Assembly (NCBI RefSeq): GCF_024437745.1
Contig: NZ_JANFNY010000015.1
Location: 1 to 64,000, forward strand
Direction: 5' to 3'
From: Roseomonas sp. GC11
Lineage (GTDB): Bacteria; Pseudomonadota; Alphaproteobacteria; Acetobacterales; Acetobacteraceae
DNA: 64,000 nt
A program made the position numbers and the translations under genes. Shown in pieces: positions 1 to 8,856 of the stretch (positions are counted from its first letter, which is position 1; each line of letters opens with the position of its first letter). The notes below the pieces were generated by a model. The model was not told the DNA's origin. It made no database searches and worked only from the letters and a program-made list of their open reading frames with translations.

Positions 1-117
1 CCGGCGAATTCGTCGGCAGGGTCAGATTTGAATAAGATACAGAGCCTGGCCAGTGGCGGCTGCGGCGGCGGCGGCGTCAGCAGCGCCGCCAGCACGGCCC
101 CCACCCGCACGCGCTGA
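1..117 (+). CDS. C-terminal end of an unidentified protein (partial)
   Basis: The + frame beginning at base 1 stays open to a TGA at 115-117. It encodes about 38 residues that end in a Gly/Cys/Ser-rich stretch (SLASGGCGGGG followed by a Ser/Ala/Thr tail). It is probably the tail of a gene whose body lies before the window, since a GC hairpin follows directly. The piece is too short to identify and could also be chance open frame in this GC-rich DNA. Confidence 0.35.
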   Translation, partial: PANSSAGSDLNKIQSLASGGCGGGGVSSAASTAPTRTR

Positions 118-121
118 GGCC

Positions 122-140
122 CCCGGCCCGCGTGGCCGGG
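122..140 (+). terminator. GC hairpin after the partial ORF
   Basis: CCCGGCC at 122-128 pairs with GGCCGGG at 134-140 around a 5-nt loop. No T-run follows, so it is only a weak terminator candidate. It sits 4 nt after the stop of the partial upstream frame. Confidence 0.3.
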
Positions 141-226
141 CCCAAGGGCGTTGACGGCAGAGCGGGCCAGGGCCATGCCTGTGCCCCGCAACGGAGCACG
201 GCGACAGCCGTGGGGAGAGGGGGTTC

Positions 227-1627
227 ATGGGCACTCGGGATGGCGCGCTGGCGCGCGCGGCGCGCTTCTTCGACGAGGGCGGCTTCCAGGGCCTGCTCGC
301 CGGGATGGTCGCCATTCCCTCCACCTCGCAGGAGGCGGGGCGGGAGCCGGAATTGCGGCGCTACCTCGAGTCGCTGATCCGCCCCTGGCTGGAGCGCATG
401 GGCTTCACCGTGGCCCTGCATGACAACCCCGAGCCCGGCTTCGGCCCCATCCTGGCCGCCACCCGCGTCGAGGACCCCGCCCTGCCCACCGCCCTGCTCT
501 ATGGCCATGGCGACACGGTGGCGGGGCTGGCGGCGCAGTGGAGCCCCGGCCTCGACCCCTGGGTGCTGACGCCGCGGGAGGACCGCTGGTATGGCCGCGG
601 CAGCGCCGACAACAAGGGCCAGCACGCCATCAACCTCGCCGCGCTGGAGGCCGTGCTGGCCGAGCGTGGCGGCCGGCTCGGCGCCAATGTGAAGCTGGTG
701 CTGGAGATGGCCGAGGAGCGGGGCAGCAAGGGGCTGCGCGCCTTCGTCGCCGCCCATGCCGCCGCGCTGGCGGCGGATGCGCTGATCGCCTCCGACGGCC
801 CGCGCGTCATGCCGGAGGTGCCGACCATCGCCACCGGCACGCGCGGCACCTGGCATTGCGACCTCGTGGTGTCGCTGCGCGAGGGCGGGGTGCATTCCGG
901 CCACTGGGGCGGTCTGACCACCGACCCGGCGGTGATCCTGGCCCATGCGCTTTCCACCATCATGGACCGCAACGGCAAGATCCTGGTGCGCGACTGGCTG
1001 CCGGTGGGCGGCGTGCCGGCGGCGGTGAAGGCGGTGCTGGAAGGCTGCCCCGTGGGCGGTGGCGATGGCGCCGCCACCATCGATGCCGACTGGGGCGAGC
1101 CGGGCCTGACGGCGGCCGAGAAGATCTATGGCTGGAACAGCTTCATCGTGCTGGCGATGGAAAGCGGCGTGCCGGCCAGCCCGGTGAACGCCGTGGCCCC
1201 CTGGGCCAGGGCGCATTGCCAGATCCGCTACACGGTGGACAGCGACCCGGCGCAGTTCGAGGGCGCGCTGCGCCGCCACCTGGACGCGCATGGGCTGGAA
1301 CTGGTGCGGATCGAGAAGGCGGCGGTGCGCATGCCGGCCAGCCGCACCGCGCCGGACCACCCCTGGGTGCTCTGGGCACAGGCGAGCATGGAGCGCAGCC
1401 TGGGCCGCAAGGTGCAGATCATCCCCAACACCAGCGGCGGCCTGCCGGGCGATGTCTTCGTGGACCATCTCGGCGTGCCGCTGGTCTGGGTGCCGCACAG
1501 CTACAATGGCTGCAAGCAGCATGGCCCGGATGAGCACCTGCTGAAGGCCCCGGCGCGCGAGGGTCTGCTGGCCTTCGCCGGGATGTGGTGGGATCTTGGC
1601 GAGCCGGGGACGCCGAAGTCAGTGTGA
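227..1627 (+). CDS. M20 family metallopeptidase
   Basis: Predicted cytoplasmic dizinc peptidase or amidohydrolase of the M20 family (466 aa). Visible motifs are YGHGDTV (His94, Asp96), GRGSADNKGQH with the bridging Asp128, and EMAEERGSKG with the catalytic Glu pair near 163-164. A lid-domain stretch ends in HSGHWGG, and a late WVPHSYNGCKQHGPDEH supplies further His ligands. The length is normal for carboxypeptidase-like M20 proteins. The ATG at 227 follows a GGAGAGGGGG ribosome site. The substrate cannot be read from the sequence; the family acts on peptides or N-acyl amino acids. No operon partner is visible, and a type A repeat follows the stop. Confidence 0.88.
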   Translation: MGTRDGALARAARFFDEGGFQGLLAGMVAIPSTSQEAGREPELRRYLESLIRPWLERMGFTVALHDNPEPGFGPILAATRVEDPALPTALLYGHGDTVAGLAAQWSPGLDPWVLTPREDRWYGRGSADNKGQHAINLAALEAVLAERGGRLGANVKLVLEMAEERGSKGLRAFVAAHAAALAADALIASDGPRVMPEVPTIATGTRGTWHCDLVVSLREGGVHSGHWGGLTTDPAVILAHALSTIMDRNGKILVRDWLPVGGVPAAVKAVLEGCPVGGGDGAATIDADWGEPGLTAAEKIYGWNSFIVLAMESGVPASPVNAVAPWARAHCQIRYTVDSDPAQFEGALRRHLDAHGLELVRIEKAAVRMPASRTAPDHPWVLWAQASMERSLGRKVQIIPNTSGGLPGDVFVDHLGVPLVWVPHSYNGCKQHGPDEHLLKAPAREGLLAFAGMWWDLGEPGTPKSV

Positions 1628-1633
1628 TGTCAA

Positions 1634-1752
1634 GATCTTCTTTTTCTGAAGAAAAAGAAGCAAAAAGACTTTTTCCGTTTAGCGTCCCGCATCAGGCCTG
1701 AAGCGGGACGCGAACTGAAAAAGTTTTTTGTTTCTTTTTTTCAAAAAAGAAC
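1634..1752. repeat. Dispersed repeat family A, copy 1
   Basis: Three-part element. A T/A hairpin (CTTCTTTTTC-TGAA-GAAAAAGAAG, 1637-1660) comes first, then a central palindrome at 1682-1711 (GCGTCCCGC...GCGGGACGC). A second T/A hairpin (TTTCTTTTTTT...AAAAAAGAA) closes it near 1730-1752. It lies between the convergent ends of the M20 gene and the GGDEF-EAL gene, where its U-rich arms could terminate transcription from both sides. Confidence 0.85.
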
Positions 1753-1766
1753 GCCTCCCTGTCACA

Positions 1767-3980
1767 CTACATTTCCGGTGCTTCCGGGGGCGGCAGGCGC
1801 TGCCATTCGCGCTCGGCCTCCAGCAATTCGGTCATGCCGCTGGCGGGCAGGGGCGGGCTGAAGAGGAAGCCCTGGTATTCCTCGCAGCCCTGGGCGCGCA
1901 GCCAGTCGAGCTGCGAGAGGGTCTCGACCCCCTCGGCCACCAGATTCACCTTCAGCAGCCGGCCGAGCGAGACGACGAGGGCGGCGATGGACTGTTCCGC
2001 CTCCAGCCCGGCGAGGAAGGAGCGGTCGATCTTCAGGCTGTCGAGCGGGTAGCGCTGGAGATAGGCGAGGTTGGAATAGCCCGTCCCGAAATCATCGATG
2101 GAGAGGCGGAAGCCAAGCTCGCGCAGCCCGTTCAGCAGGCCGAGGGTGGCGAGGTCGCCGCCCATCAGCATGGATTCGGTGATTTCCAGTTCCAGCCGGC
2201 GCGGGTCGCCGCCGGTCTCGGCGATCAGCTCGCGGATGCTGGGGAGGAAATCCGCCTCCTTGAACTGCCGGGGCGAGAGGTTGACGGAGACGATCAGCCC
2301 GAAGCCGCGTTCCGCCCAGGCGCGCTGCTGCCGGGCGGCCTCGCCCAGCACCCAGCGGCCGATCGGGCTGATCAGCCCGGTTTCCTCGCAGAGGCCGATG
2401 AAGCCGGCGGGGCCGATGCGGCCGTGGCGCGGGTGGTTCCAGCGCAGCAGCGCCTCCGCCCCCAGGATGCGCCCGGTGCGGACGCAGAGGCGCGGCTGGT
2501 AGAACAGCTCGAACTGCCGGGCCGCCAGGGCCTGGCGCAGCTCGGCCTCGACCTGGAGGCGCTCGCGCGCGCGGCGGTCATATTCCGGGACGAAGTAGCG
2601 CCAGCCATCGCGCCCGGCGGCCTTGGCCTCATAGAGGGCGAGGTCGGCCTGCTTGGCCAGGACATTCACGTCCCGCCCCTGCTCGGGGTAGAGGCTGATG
2701 CCGATGCTGGGCGTCACCTGGAGTGGCTGCCCGGCCATGTCGATGGGGCGGGAGAGCAGCTCGCGCAGCCGGGCCAGGGCGTTCTCCAGGTCCGCGCTGC
2801 CGGGCGGGCGGCGCAGCAGCAGCAGGAACTCATCCCCGCCGAGGCGGATCACCCCGTCCTCGGCGCGCAGGCAGGCGCGCAGCCGGCCGGCGATCTCGAC
2901 CAGCAGCCGGTCCCCCGCCGGGTGGCCGAAGGCATCGTTGATATACTTGAATCCGTCGAGGTCGATGAACAGCAGGGCGATGCCGCCGCCCTCATGGTCC
3001 GCCAGCTCGCTGATGCGCGCGAACATGGGGTGGAGGGAGCTGCGGTTGGGCAGGCCGGTCAGGGTATCGTGGGCGGCCAGGAACTCGGCCTTGCGCTCGG
3101 CCTCCTTGAGGTCGGAGACATCGACCTCGCTGACCAGCCAGGCCGGTTGCCCGGTGGCGGCGTCGCGGCAGCGGTGCAGCGTCACCTCGTGCCAGCGGGC
3201 GCCGCGGGCGGTGCGCATGCGGGCCACCACGCGGCCCTGCCCGCGCGTCTCGGCCTCGGCCATGAAGGCCTCGGCCTGGGCCGGGTCCAGGAAGCGGGCC
3301 TGCAGGTCCTGCGGGTATTCCGGCAGGGCGGCGCGCGCCGCCGGGTTGCGGTAGAGGATCTGCCCGGTGATGGCGTGCAGGGTGATCATCACCGTGGTGT
3401 GGACCAGCGCCTCGGCGCTGCGCAGCGTCTCGGCCTCGGCGCTGAAATCGTCGAGCGCCTCGCACAGCATGGCCATGCGGCCATCGATCAGGCGCTGGCC
3501 GCGATAGACCACATGGATGCTGCGCGGCTCGCCGCGCGGGTGGAGGGTCCACAGCTCGATGAAGCTGGCATCGGCGCGGATGAAGTCTTCCTGGTACTGG
3601 CGCAGCCGCATGGCGACGACGGGGGACATGTCGCGCAGCATGTCGCGCGCCGCGAGTTCGGCCATGCTGTCGGCGCGCCACAGGGCCAGCCCGGCGGCAT
3701 TGGCCCAGATCACCCGGCCGCGGTCGATATCGTAGATCCACAGGGCGGTCTTCAGCCGGTCCAGCATCACCGGCTGGCTGTCCGGCGGGCCGGGCCAGGG
3801 CGGCGGTGGCGGCAGCGGCGGCGCCGTGCCGACCGGGCCCGGCGTCAGCGGGATGGCGGAGAGCGGGCCGGTGCCCTGCCGGGCCAGGCCGGCCGCGCCG
3901 CCCAGATGGCCATGGGCGCCGCCGGGCGTGCCGCCCGGGGGCGGGCCTGCGTCGCCCGGGCTGCCGGTGCGTGCGTTCAT
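1767..3980 (-). CDS. PAS-GGDEF-EAL cyclic-di-GMP enzyme
   Basis: Likely makes and/or breaks cyclic di-GMP. The order is a Pro/Gly-rich N-terminus (about 70 aa), one or two PAS-like sensor segments, a GGDEF domain and an EAL domain. The cyclase signature RLGGDEF is intact. The phosphodiesterase motifs EALLRW, the ITES segment, [16 protein letters not shown] and VAEGVET are also intact, so both activities are possible. No membrane segment or signal peptide is visible, so it should be cytoplasmic. The start at 3980 (MNARTGS) is preferred over the longer frame because GGAGG stands 6 nt upstream. The frame opens 25 codons further up at 4055. Confidence 0.9.
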   Translation of the reverse strand: MNARTGSPGDAGPPPGGTPGGAHGHLGGAAGLARQGTGPLSAIPLTPGPVGTAPPLPPPPPWPGPPDSQPVMLDRLKTALWIYDIDRGRVIWANAAGLALWRADSMAELAARDMLRDMSPVVAMRLRQYQEDFIRADASFIELWTLHPRGEPRSIHVVYRGQRLIDGRMAMLCEALDDFSAEAETLRSAEALVHTTVMITLHAITGQILYRNPAARAALPEYPQDLQARFLDPAQAEAFMAEAETRGQGRVVARMRTARGARWHEVTLHRCRDAATGQPAWLVSEVDVSDLKEAERKAEFLAAHDTLTGLPNRSSLHPMFARISELADHEGGGIALLFIDLDGFKYINDAFGHPAGDRLLVEIAGRLRACLRAEDGVIRLGGDEFLLLLRRPPGSADLENALARLRELLSRPIDMAGQPLQVTPSIGISLYPEQGRDVNVLAKQADLALYEAKAAGRDGWRYFVPEYDRRARERLQVEAELRQALAARQFELFYQPRLCVRTGRILGAEALLRWNHPRHGRIGPAGFIGLCEETGLISPIGRWVLGEAARQQRAWAERGFGLIVSVNLSPRQFKEADFLPSIRELIAETGGDPRRLELEITESMLMGGDLATLGLLNGLRELGFRLSIDDFGTGYSNLAYLQRYPLDSLKIDRSFLAGLEAEQSIAALVVSLGRLLKVNLVAEGVETLSQLDWLRAQGCEEYQGFLFSPPLPASGMTELLEAEREWQRLPPPEAPEM

Positions 3981-4163
3981 GGCCGCCCTCCGCCCGTGGG
4001 CGGGAGGGGCGCGGTGGGCCTCCCGGCCGGGCATGGCGCGGCCCGGGACGGGCAATGGCAGGAGGCGGCGGACAGGAGCATGGCGTTTCCAGGGAAGCGC
4101 CCTGCTTATCCGCCCAACTCTTAGCGCCCGGTAAAGATCACCGGGGCTCCCCTCAATTTCCCT

Positions 4164-4655
4164 TCAATCCCGGCGACGCAGCGTGAGACGTTCCGCCGCC
4201 GGTCCCGCCGGCGCGGCGGTGAAGGCGGCGCGCGTCTCCGCCGGCCATTCCACCACCCGCCGCTGCCCGAGATCGACGCAGAGGAAGAGCAGCTCGCAGA
4301 CCGCGCTTTCCCACCCCTCGCCGGCATGGAAGAGGCGGTGGCGCAGCAGCAGGCGCTTGGCGTCATGCGCCAGCACCTCGCTGCGGGCGGCGAGCGGCAT
4401 GCCCTCGCGCAGCTCGCGCCGGTAGCCCACCCAGCTTTCGGCGGCGAAGGTGCCAAGGCCCCGGGCGCGGAAGCCATCCCCCAGCCCCAGGCCGGGCCAG
4501 AGCAGGTCCGTCGCCATGTCGAAGGCCACCAGGTAGTAGGCGAGGTTCATGTGGCCGTAATGGTCCACCCAGCCCGGCAGCACGGGGCCGAGCGGCATCA
4601 GGCCGGGCGGCACAGGGCCGGTCAGCACAGGCTCGGGGGCGACGCGCTCCGCCAT
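4164..4655 (-). CDS. Acyl-CoA thioesterase, hotdog fold
   Basis: Protein of 163 aa with the 4-hydroxybenzoyl-CoA thioesterase signature [17 protein letters not shown] near the N-terminus, where the family's catalytic Asp lies. The segments [13 protein letters not shown] and HRLFH are also typical of hotdog enzymes. It probably hydrolyses an acyl-CoA or a carnitine ester; the substrate is unknown. The longer open frame upstream is rejected because the homologous region begins just after MAERVAP, at the ATG at 4655. The secreted-protein gene ends only 11 bp upstream on the same strand, so the two are probably cotranscribed. Confidence 0.75.
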   Translation of the reverse strand: MAERVAPEPVLTGPVPPGLMPLGPVLPGWVDHYGHMNLAYYLVAFDMATDLLWPGLGLGDGFRARGLGTFAAESWVGYRRELREGMPLAARSEVLAHDAKRLLLRHRLFHAGEGWESAVCELLFLCVDLGQRRVVEWPAETRAAFTAAPAGPAAERLTLRRRD

Positions 4656-4666
4656 GGCGCCCGGCC

Positions 4667-5161
4667 TCAGCGGCAGCCGGGCGGGTTGAGGAAGAGGCCC
4701 GCCGCCTGCGGCACCGGCTGCGCGCCGGGGCAGAGCGGGGCGAGGCTCAGGCGCTGCGCATCCTCGCCCGGCAGGGGCGGGGCGGCGCCCACGGGGGTGG
4801 TGCGTTCGCGCCGCGCCTTCTGCCCCGGCGCACCCAGGGTGGCGGTGCATTCCTGGCGCTCGCCATCCGGGCGGGTGAGGCGCACCAGCACGCGGCCGCC
4901 ATTCAGCGGCAGGGCGGCGGTGGCCACCGTGCCGGTGGCGCCCTCCAGGCAGGCGGCGATGGCGGGGGCCGTCTCCGGCAGGAAGCGCGCCCAGCCCTCG
5001 CCCCATCCCTCCAGCGCGCTGCCGCGGCCCGTTCCCGCTCCCGTGCCCGCCCCCGCTCCCTGGGCCAGCGCCGGGCCGGGGGCGGCCGGCAGGGCCAGCC
5101 CGGCCAGCAGCAGGGCCAGCGCGGCGGTGGGGGAAGGGGCGGGGCGGTGGCGGGCGGGCAT
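4667..5161 (-). CDS. Hypothetical exported protein
   Basis: Protein of 164 aa that I cannot assign to a family. It starts with a clear signal peptide (MPARHRP, then a hydrophobic [16 protein letters not shown], cleavage probably after ALAQ). A Gly/Ala linker follows. The mature part has four cysteines spread along it (ACLEG, QECTA, PLCPG and the terminal PGCR), which suggests disulfide bonds in the periplasm. The ATG at 5161 is chosen because it opens directly into the signal peptide. The MCP gene is divergent upstream, and the thioesterase gene follows on the same strand. Confidence 0.6.
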   Translation of the reverse strand: MPARHRPAPSPTAALALLLAGLALPAAPGPALAQGAGAGTGAGTGRGSALEGWGEGWARFLPETAPAIAACLEGATGTVATAALPLNGGRVLVRLTRPDGERQECTATLGAPGQKARRERTTPVGAAPPLPGEDAQRLSLAPLCPGAQPVPQAAGLFLNPPGCR

Positions 5162-5435
5162 GCGCGGTCTTCTCCTGCGGTCGCCGGGCGGGGCGGCACG
5201 GCGCGCGGCGGGGTGCCGGCGCGGAGTCGCCCACCCGTCCCCGGCGATGCTGCGCGGCAACGTGACAGCCCGCCCATGCCACGAACCGCCCGCCCTGGCC
5301 AGAGCGGCCCCACCCCGGCCTGCCTCAGGCCCCGGCCGGGCGCCACCCGCCCGGCAAGAGCCGGCTTGGCGCCAGGAGAGGTTGGCCGATAGCGTGGGGA
5401 GCGATACCCTGACGCGCGCCAGCCCCCGGAGACCC

Positions 5436-7070
5436 ATGCCCGCCTCCCAGCCCGCCAGCCACCCCGCCCCGCCGCCGCGGGCCAGCCTGCGCGGCGGCGC
5501 CGGAGAGGTCAGCCGCGCCGCCGCCTGGTTCGGCCGCATAGGCACCCGTGCCGGGCTGGTCTCCACCCTGATGCTCGGGGTGGTGCTGCTGCTCAGCGGC
5601 ACCGCCCTGGTCACCGACCAGCGGCAGGCCAGCTTCATCGAGCAGATCGGCGTGCGCGACCGGGAGGCGGATGCGGCGGTGGATGAACTGACCCAGCACG
5701 TCGCCGATTTCTCGGCCGGATTCGCCAGCGTCATCGCCGGGGTGCTGCAGCCCACCCCCGCCGCCCCGCGCATGGTGCGCGGCGGCGAGCAGATCCTGCG
5801 CAGCTTCGCCCGCGTCGATTCGCTGCTCGGCCAGAGCCTCGACCCGCTGCTGATGGGCGGCGGGCGCGACATGGCCGCCCGCATGCCCGAACTGGTCGAG
5901 CAGGTGCGCGCCGCCTTCGCCGGCCGTCAGCGCGACCGCTTCGGCCCGCTGCACGAGGAATGGCTGGACTACATGACGACCTATACCCGCGTGGCCAATG
6001 CCGCGCGGGACTTCGTCCAGCGCCGCGGCGACCACTCCCTGGCCGAGGCCCGCGAACTGGCCGAGCGCGCCCGCCGCTTCGTCATCGCCGTCACCCTCGC
6101 GGGCTTCGCCGGCTCGGCCCTCATCCTCGTCGTGCTGGTCGGGCTGATCGCCCGGCCGCTCTCGCGCATCGCCCGCGCCATGGAGGCGCTGGCGCGCGGC
6201 GCCCTGGACACCGAGGTGCCCGAGACCGGCCGCTCCGACCAGGTCGGCGGCATGGCCCGCGCCGTCGTCATCTTCAAGCAGAGCCTGCTCGCCACCCGCC
6301 AGCTCACCGGGCAGGCGGCGGAGAATGCCCGCCGTACCGCCATCGCCACCACCCAGGCCTCCGGCGCCATCGGCCAGGTGAGCGACGGCGCCATGACCCA
6401 GCTCGCCGAGCTGCGGCAGGTGGCCGAGGCGCTCTCCCAGTCGGCCGAGGCCATCCGCGACGTGGTGCGCACCACCAGCCTCTCCAACGACCGCACGCAG
6501 GATGCCAAGGCCCTGCTCGCCGCCAACCTGACCAAGGTGCGCAGCCTGATCGGCCTCGTCGACGCGGTGGGCGACGATACCGAGCGCGTCACCCGCATCG
6601 CCGGCACCATTTCCAAGATCGCGACGCAGACCAATATCCTGGCGATCAACGCCGCCATCGAGGCGGCGCGCGCCGGCGAGCATGGCCGCGGCCTCGCCGT
6701 GGTGGCGGAGGAGGTGCGGGCACTGGCCGCCAGCAGCGAGCAGCTGGCGCAGGAGATCGCCGATGTCGTCCTGGTCGCCGGCCGCCGCACCCGCGAGGGC
6801 AGCGGCACCGCCGCCGCCGTCGGCGAGGATATGGATGCGCTGGAGCGGCTGGTGGCCGACAGCGCCCGACTCTCCGGCGCCATCGCGGTCGCGATGGAAG
6901 AGCAGCAGGCCACCGTCACCGACATCCACGCCCGCGTGGGCACCCTGACCCGTATCGGCCAGTCCAACGCGACGGCGGCGGAGGAGATCACCGTGACCAT
7001 GATCGACCTGGCGAAACTCGCCTCCGAGACGCAGAGCGCGGTGGAAAGCATGGCAGGGCGCGGCGCATGA
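5436..7070 (+). CDS. Methyl-accepting chemotaxis protein
   Basis: Inner-membrane chemoreceptor of 544 aa. A Pro-rich N-terminus (1-40) leads into TM1 (about 41-60). An all-helical periplasmic sensor of about 150 residues, TM2 (about 215-238) and a HAMP linker (239-285) follow. The cytoplasmic signalling domain has the conserved hairpin tip [18 protein letters not shown] at 395-412 and [12 protein letters not shown] just after. The ATG at 5436 follows CCGGAG. The stop overlaps the start of the next gene (ATGA at 7067-7070), so receptor and response regulator/phosphatase are translationally coupled. The ligand is unknown. No CheA, CheW or CheY gene lies nearby. Confidence 0.92.
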   Translation: MPASQPASHPAPPPRASLRGGAGEVSRAAAWFGRIGTRAGLVSTLMLGVVLLLSGTALVTDQRQASFIEQIGVRDREADAAVDELTQHVADFSAGFASVIAGVLQPTPAAPRMVRGGEQILRSFARVDSLLGQSLDPLLMGGGRDMAARMPELVEQVRAAFAGRQRDRFGPLHEEWLDYMTTYTRVANAARDFVQRRGDHSLAEARELAERARRFVIAVTLAGFAGSALILVVLVGLIARPLSRIARAMEALARGALDTEVPETGRSDQVGGMARAVVIFKQSLLATRQLTGQAAENARRTAIATTQASGAIGQVSDGAMTQLAELRQVAEALSQSAEAIRDVVRTTSLSNDRTQDAKALLAANLTKVRSLIGLVDAVGDDTERVTRIAGTISKIATQTNILAINAAIEAARAGEHGRGLAVVAEEVRALAASSEQLAQEIADVVLVAGRRTREGSGTAAAVGEDMDALERLVADSARLSGAIAVAMEEQQATVTDIHARVGTLTRIGQSNATAAEEITVTMIDLAKLASETQSAVESMAGRGA

Positions 7071-8320
7071 CCGACCGGAACGGACCCGGCACCCCACCCA
7101 CCCCCCCCACGCCGGGCGGGAATGACGAGGTGGCGCTGCTGGTGGTCGAGGACAGCAGCTTCAACCGCCTGATGCTGAAGCGCCGCCTGGGCGAGCTCGG
7201 CTATACCAACATCACCATGGCCGAGGATGGCGAGCAGGGGCTGGCCGCCATCCAGCGCCAGCGCTTCGATGTCGTGCTGCTCGACCTCGAGATGCCGCGC
7301 CTCGATGGCATCGCGGTGCTGGAGCAGCTCCACGCCGCGCGCGGCGCCGCGCCGCCGGTGATCGTCATCTCCGCCCTGACGGAGATGGAAAAGATCGTCC
7401 GCTGCATCGAGCTCGGCGCCGAGGACTACCTGCCGAAATCCTTCGACCCGCCGATCCTGCGCGCCCGCCTCGGCGCGGTGCTGGAGAAGAAGCGGCTGCG
7501 CGACCTCGCCGACCAGCGCCTGACCCTGCTGGAGGCGGAGCTGGAAAGCGCCCGCGCCGCGCAGCTTTCCCTCGTGCCGCGGGATTTCCGCGCCATCGCC
7601 CCGGCCGGGCTCGACCTCTGCGCCGCCATGGTGCCGGCGCGGCAGGTGGGGGGGGATCTCTATGACGCCTTCCGCATCGCCCCCCATGTTTCTGCGCCTC
7701 ATGCCGCGGCCTCGGGCCTGCTGCTGGTGACGGTGGCCGATGTCTCCGGCAAGGGCGCCCCCGCCGGGCTGACCATGGCGCGCAGCCTGGGGCTGATCCG
7801 CGCCGCCGCCACCCTGCTCTCCACCGGCGGCGTGGCGCCGGACCCGGCCGCCATCATCGCCCATGCCAATGACGACCTGGCGCGCGACAATGACAGCCAG
7901 ACCTTCGTCACCATCGCCCTCGCCGTGATCGATGCCGCCAGCGGCGAGGGGCGCATCTGCGTCGCCGGGCATGAGGCGCCCTACCGCCTCTCCGCCGCCG
8001 GGGAGGCCCCCCTCGTCGCCTCCCTCACCGGGCTGACGCGCCAGCCGCCGATGGGCGCGCTGGAGGGCTACCCCTATGCCTCGGACCCCATCGCCCTGGC
8101 GCCGGGGGAGGGGCTGCTGCTGTTCAGCGACGGCGTGACCGAGGCCGAGGATGCGCGGGAGGAGTTCTTCGGCCGCGCCCGGCTGGAGGCGGCCCTGGCC
8201 TCCCAGGCCGCCGCCCCCGCCGCCGCCGTGGTGGAGGCCGTGCTGCGCGCGGTGGAAGGCTTCGTCGCCGGCGCGCCGCAGGCGGATGACATCACCGCCC
8301 TGGTGCTGCGCCGGTCTTGA
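7067..8320 (+). CDS. Response regulator with PP2C (SpoIIE/RsbU-type) phosphatase
   Basis: Protein of 417 aa. The N-terminal receiver domain (22-140) has the acidic pair Glu28-Asp29, the phosphoacceptor Asp73 in [11 protein letters not shown] and the switch Lys in LPKSF. A helical linker (150-175) precedes a PP2C-type Ser/Thr phosphatase domain with metal motifs [16 protein letters not shown] and FSDGVTE. Proteins of this build dephosphorylate an anti-sigma-factor antagonist once the receiver is phosphorylated. It overlaps the chemoreceptor gene by 4 bp, so the receptor probably controls this phosphatase output, directly or through a kinase encoded elsewhere. Confidence 0.9.
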   Translation: MTDRNGPGTPPTPPTPGGNDEVALLVVEDSSFNRLMLKRRLGELGYTNITMAEDGEQGLAAIQRQRFDVVLLDLEMPRLDGIAVLEQLHAARGAAPPVIVISALTEMEKIVRCIELGAEDYLPKSFDPPILRARLGAVLEKKRLRDLADQRLTLLEAELESARAAQLSLVPRDFRAIAPAGLDLCAAMVPARQVGGDLYDAFRIAPHVSAPHAAASGLLLVTVADVSGKGAPAGLTMARSLGLIRAAATLLSTGGVAPDPAAIIAHANDDLARDNDSQTFVTIALAVIDAASGEGRICVAGHEAPYRLSAAGEAPLVASLTGLTRQPPMGALEGYPYASDPIALAPGEGLLLFSDGVTEAEDAREEFFGRARLEAALASQAAAPAAAVVEAVLRAVEGFVAGAPQADDITALVLRRS

Positions 8321-8396
8321 TGTCGATCATGGCGTGAGGGGCGCCATGGCAGTCTCCTGGCGCTGGCGCCACGCAGGGCGCCACCCGGAGGATGCC

Positions 8397-8756
8397 ATGA
8401 CCACCCCATGCCGAACGGCCGCCGCCCTGCTGCTGCTGGCCATGCCCGCGGCGGCCCAGAGCGTCCAGGCCCAGAGCGTCCAGGCCCAGAGCACCCAGGC
8501 CCAGAACGCAGATCCCGCCAATGGCCAGGCCGTCGCCGCCCGCTGGTGCGCCAATTGCCACATCACCGCGCCCGGGAGCACCCGCGCCGCCGATGCCGCG
8601 CCCACCTTCGCCAGCATCGCCGCACGCCCCGGCATCACCGCCGCCGGGCTGGACGCCTTCCTCCAGGCGCCCCACCCCATCATGCCCGAGCAACCCCTGA
8701 CCCGGCAGGACAGGGCGGATGTGATCGCCTACCTGCTGGGGCTCAGCTCGAACTGA
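8397..8756 (+). CDS. Small c-type cytochrome, exported
   Basis: Protein of 119 aa with a signal peptide (TPCRTAAALLLLAMPAAAQ). A repetitive linker with the five-residue unit QSVQA about three times follows, then one cytochrome c domain with the haem motif CANCH. A later Met (PHPIMPEQPL) is the likely sixth ligand. It is a periplasmic electron carrier with unknown partners. The ATG at 8397 follows CCCGGAGG with good spacing. The short linker is encoded by perfect or near-perfect 15-bp tandem repeats. A type A repeat follows the stop. Confidence 0.8.
   Translation: MTTPCRTAAALLLLAMPAAAQSVQAQSVQAQSTQAQNADPANGQAVAARWCANCHITAPGSTRAADAAPTFASIAARPGITAAGLDAFLQAPHPIMPEQPLTRQDRADVIAYLLGLSSN
8457..8506 (+). 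repeat. 15-bp tandem repeat inside the cytochrome gene
   Basis: About 3.3 copies of CAGAGCGTCCAGGCC. Copies one and two are identical and the third has two changes. Each copy adds five residues to the linker between signal peptide and haem domain, so slippage changes the length without breaking the frame. Confidence 0.85.
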
Positions 8757-8770
8757 GAATCAGGCTCTTC

Positions 8771-8855
8771 GTTCTTTTTTGAAAAAAAGAACCAAAAAAC
8801 TTTTTTCAGTGAGCGTCCCGCTTCGGGCCTGAGGCGGGACGCCAGACTGAAAAAA
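8771..8855. repeat. Dispersed repeat family A, copy 2
   Basis: A T/A hairpin (GTTCTTTTTTTG...AAAAAGAAC) at 8771-8793 is followed by the central palindrome GCGTCCCGC...GCGGGACGC near 8813-8842. The distal T/A arm is missing. It lies between the convergent ends of the cytochrome gene and trpE(G). Confidence 0.8.
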
Positions 8856-8856
8856 A

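Noticed and set aside
77-1537. Long open frame opposite the M20 peptidase gene
   Set aside because: It is His/Arg/Gly-rich without recognisable domains and is an antisense shadow caused by high GC; the + strand has clear peptidase motifs.
1728-4124. 798-codon + strand frame over the GGDEF-EAL gene
   Set aside because: The composition is that of an antisense frame (Ala/Gly/Glu/Gln-rich), while the minus strand encodes intact GGDEF and EAL motifs.
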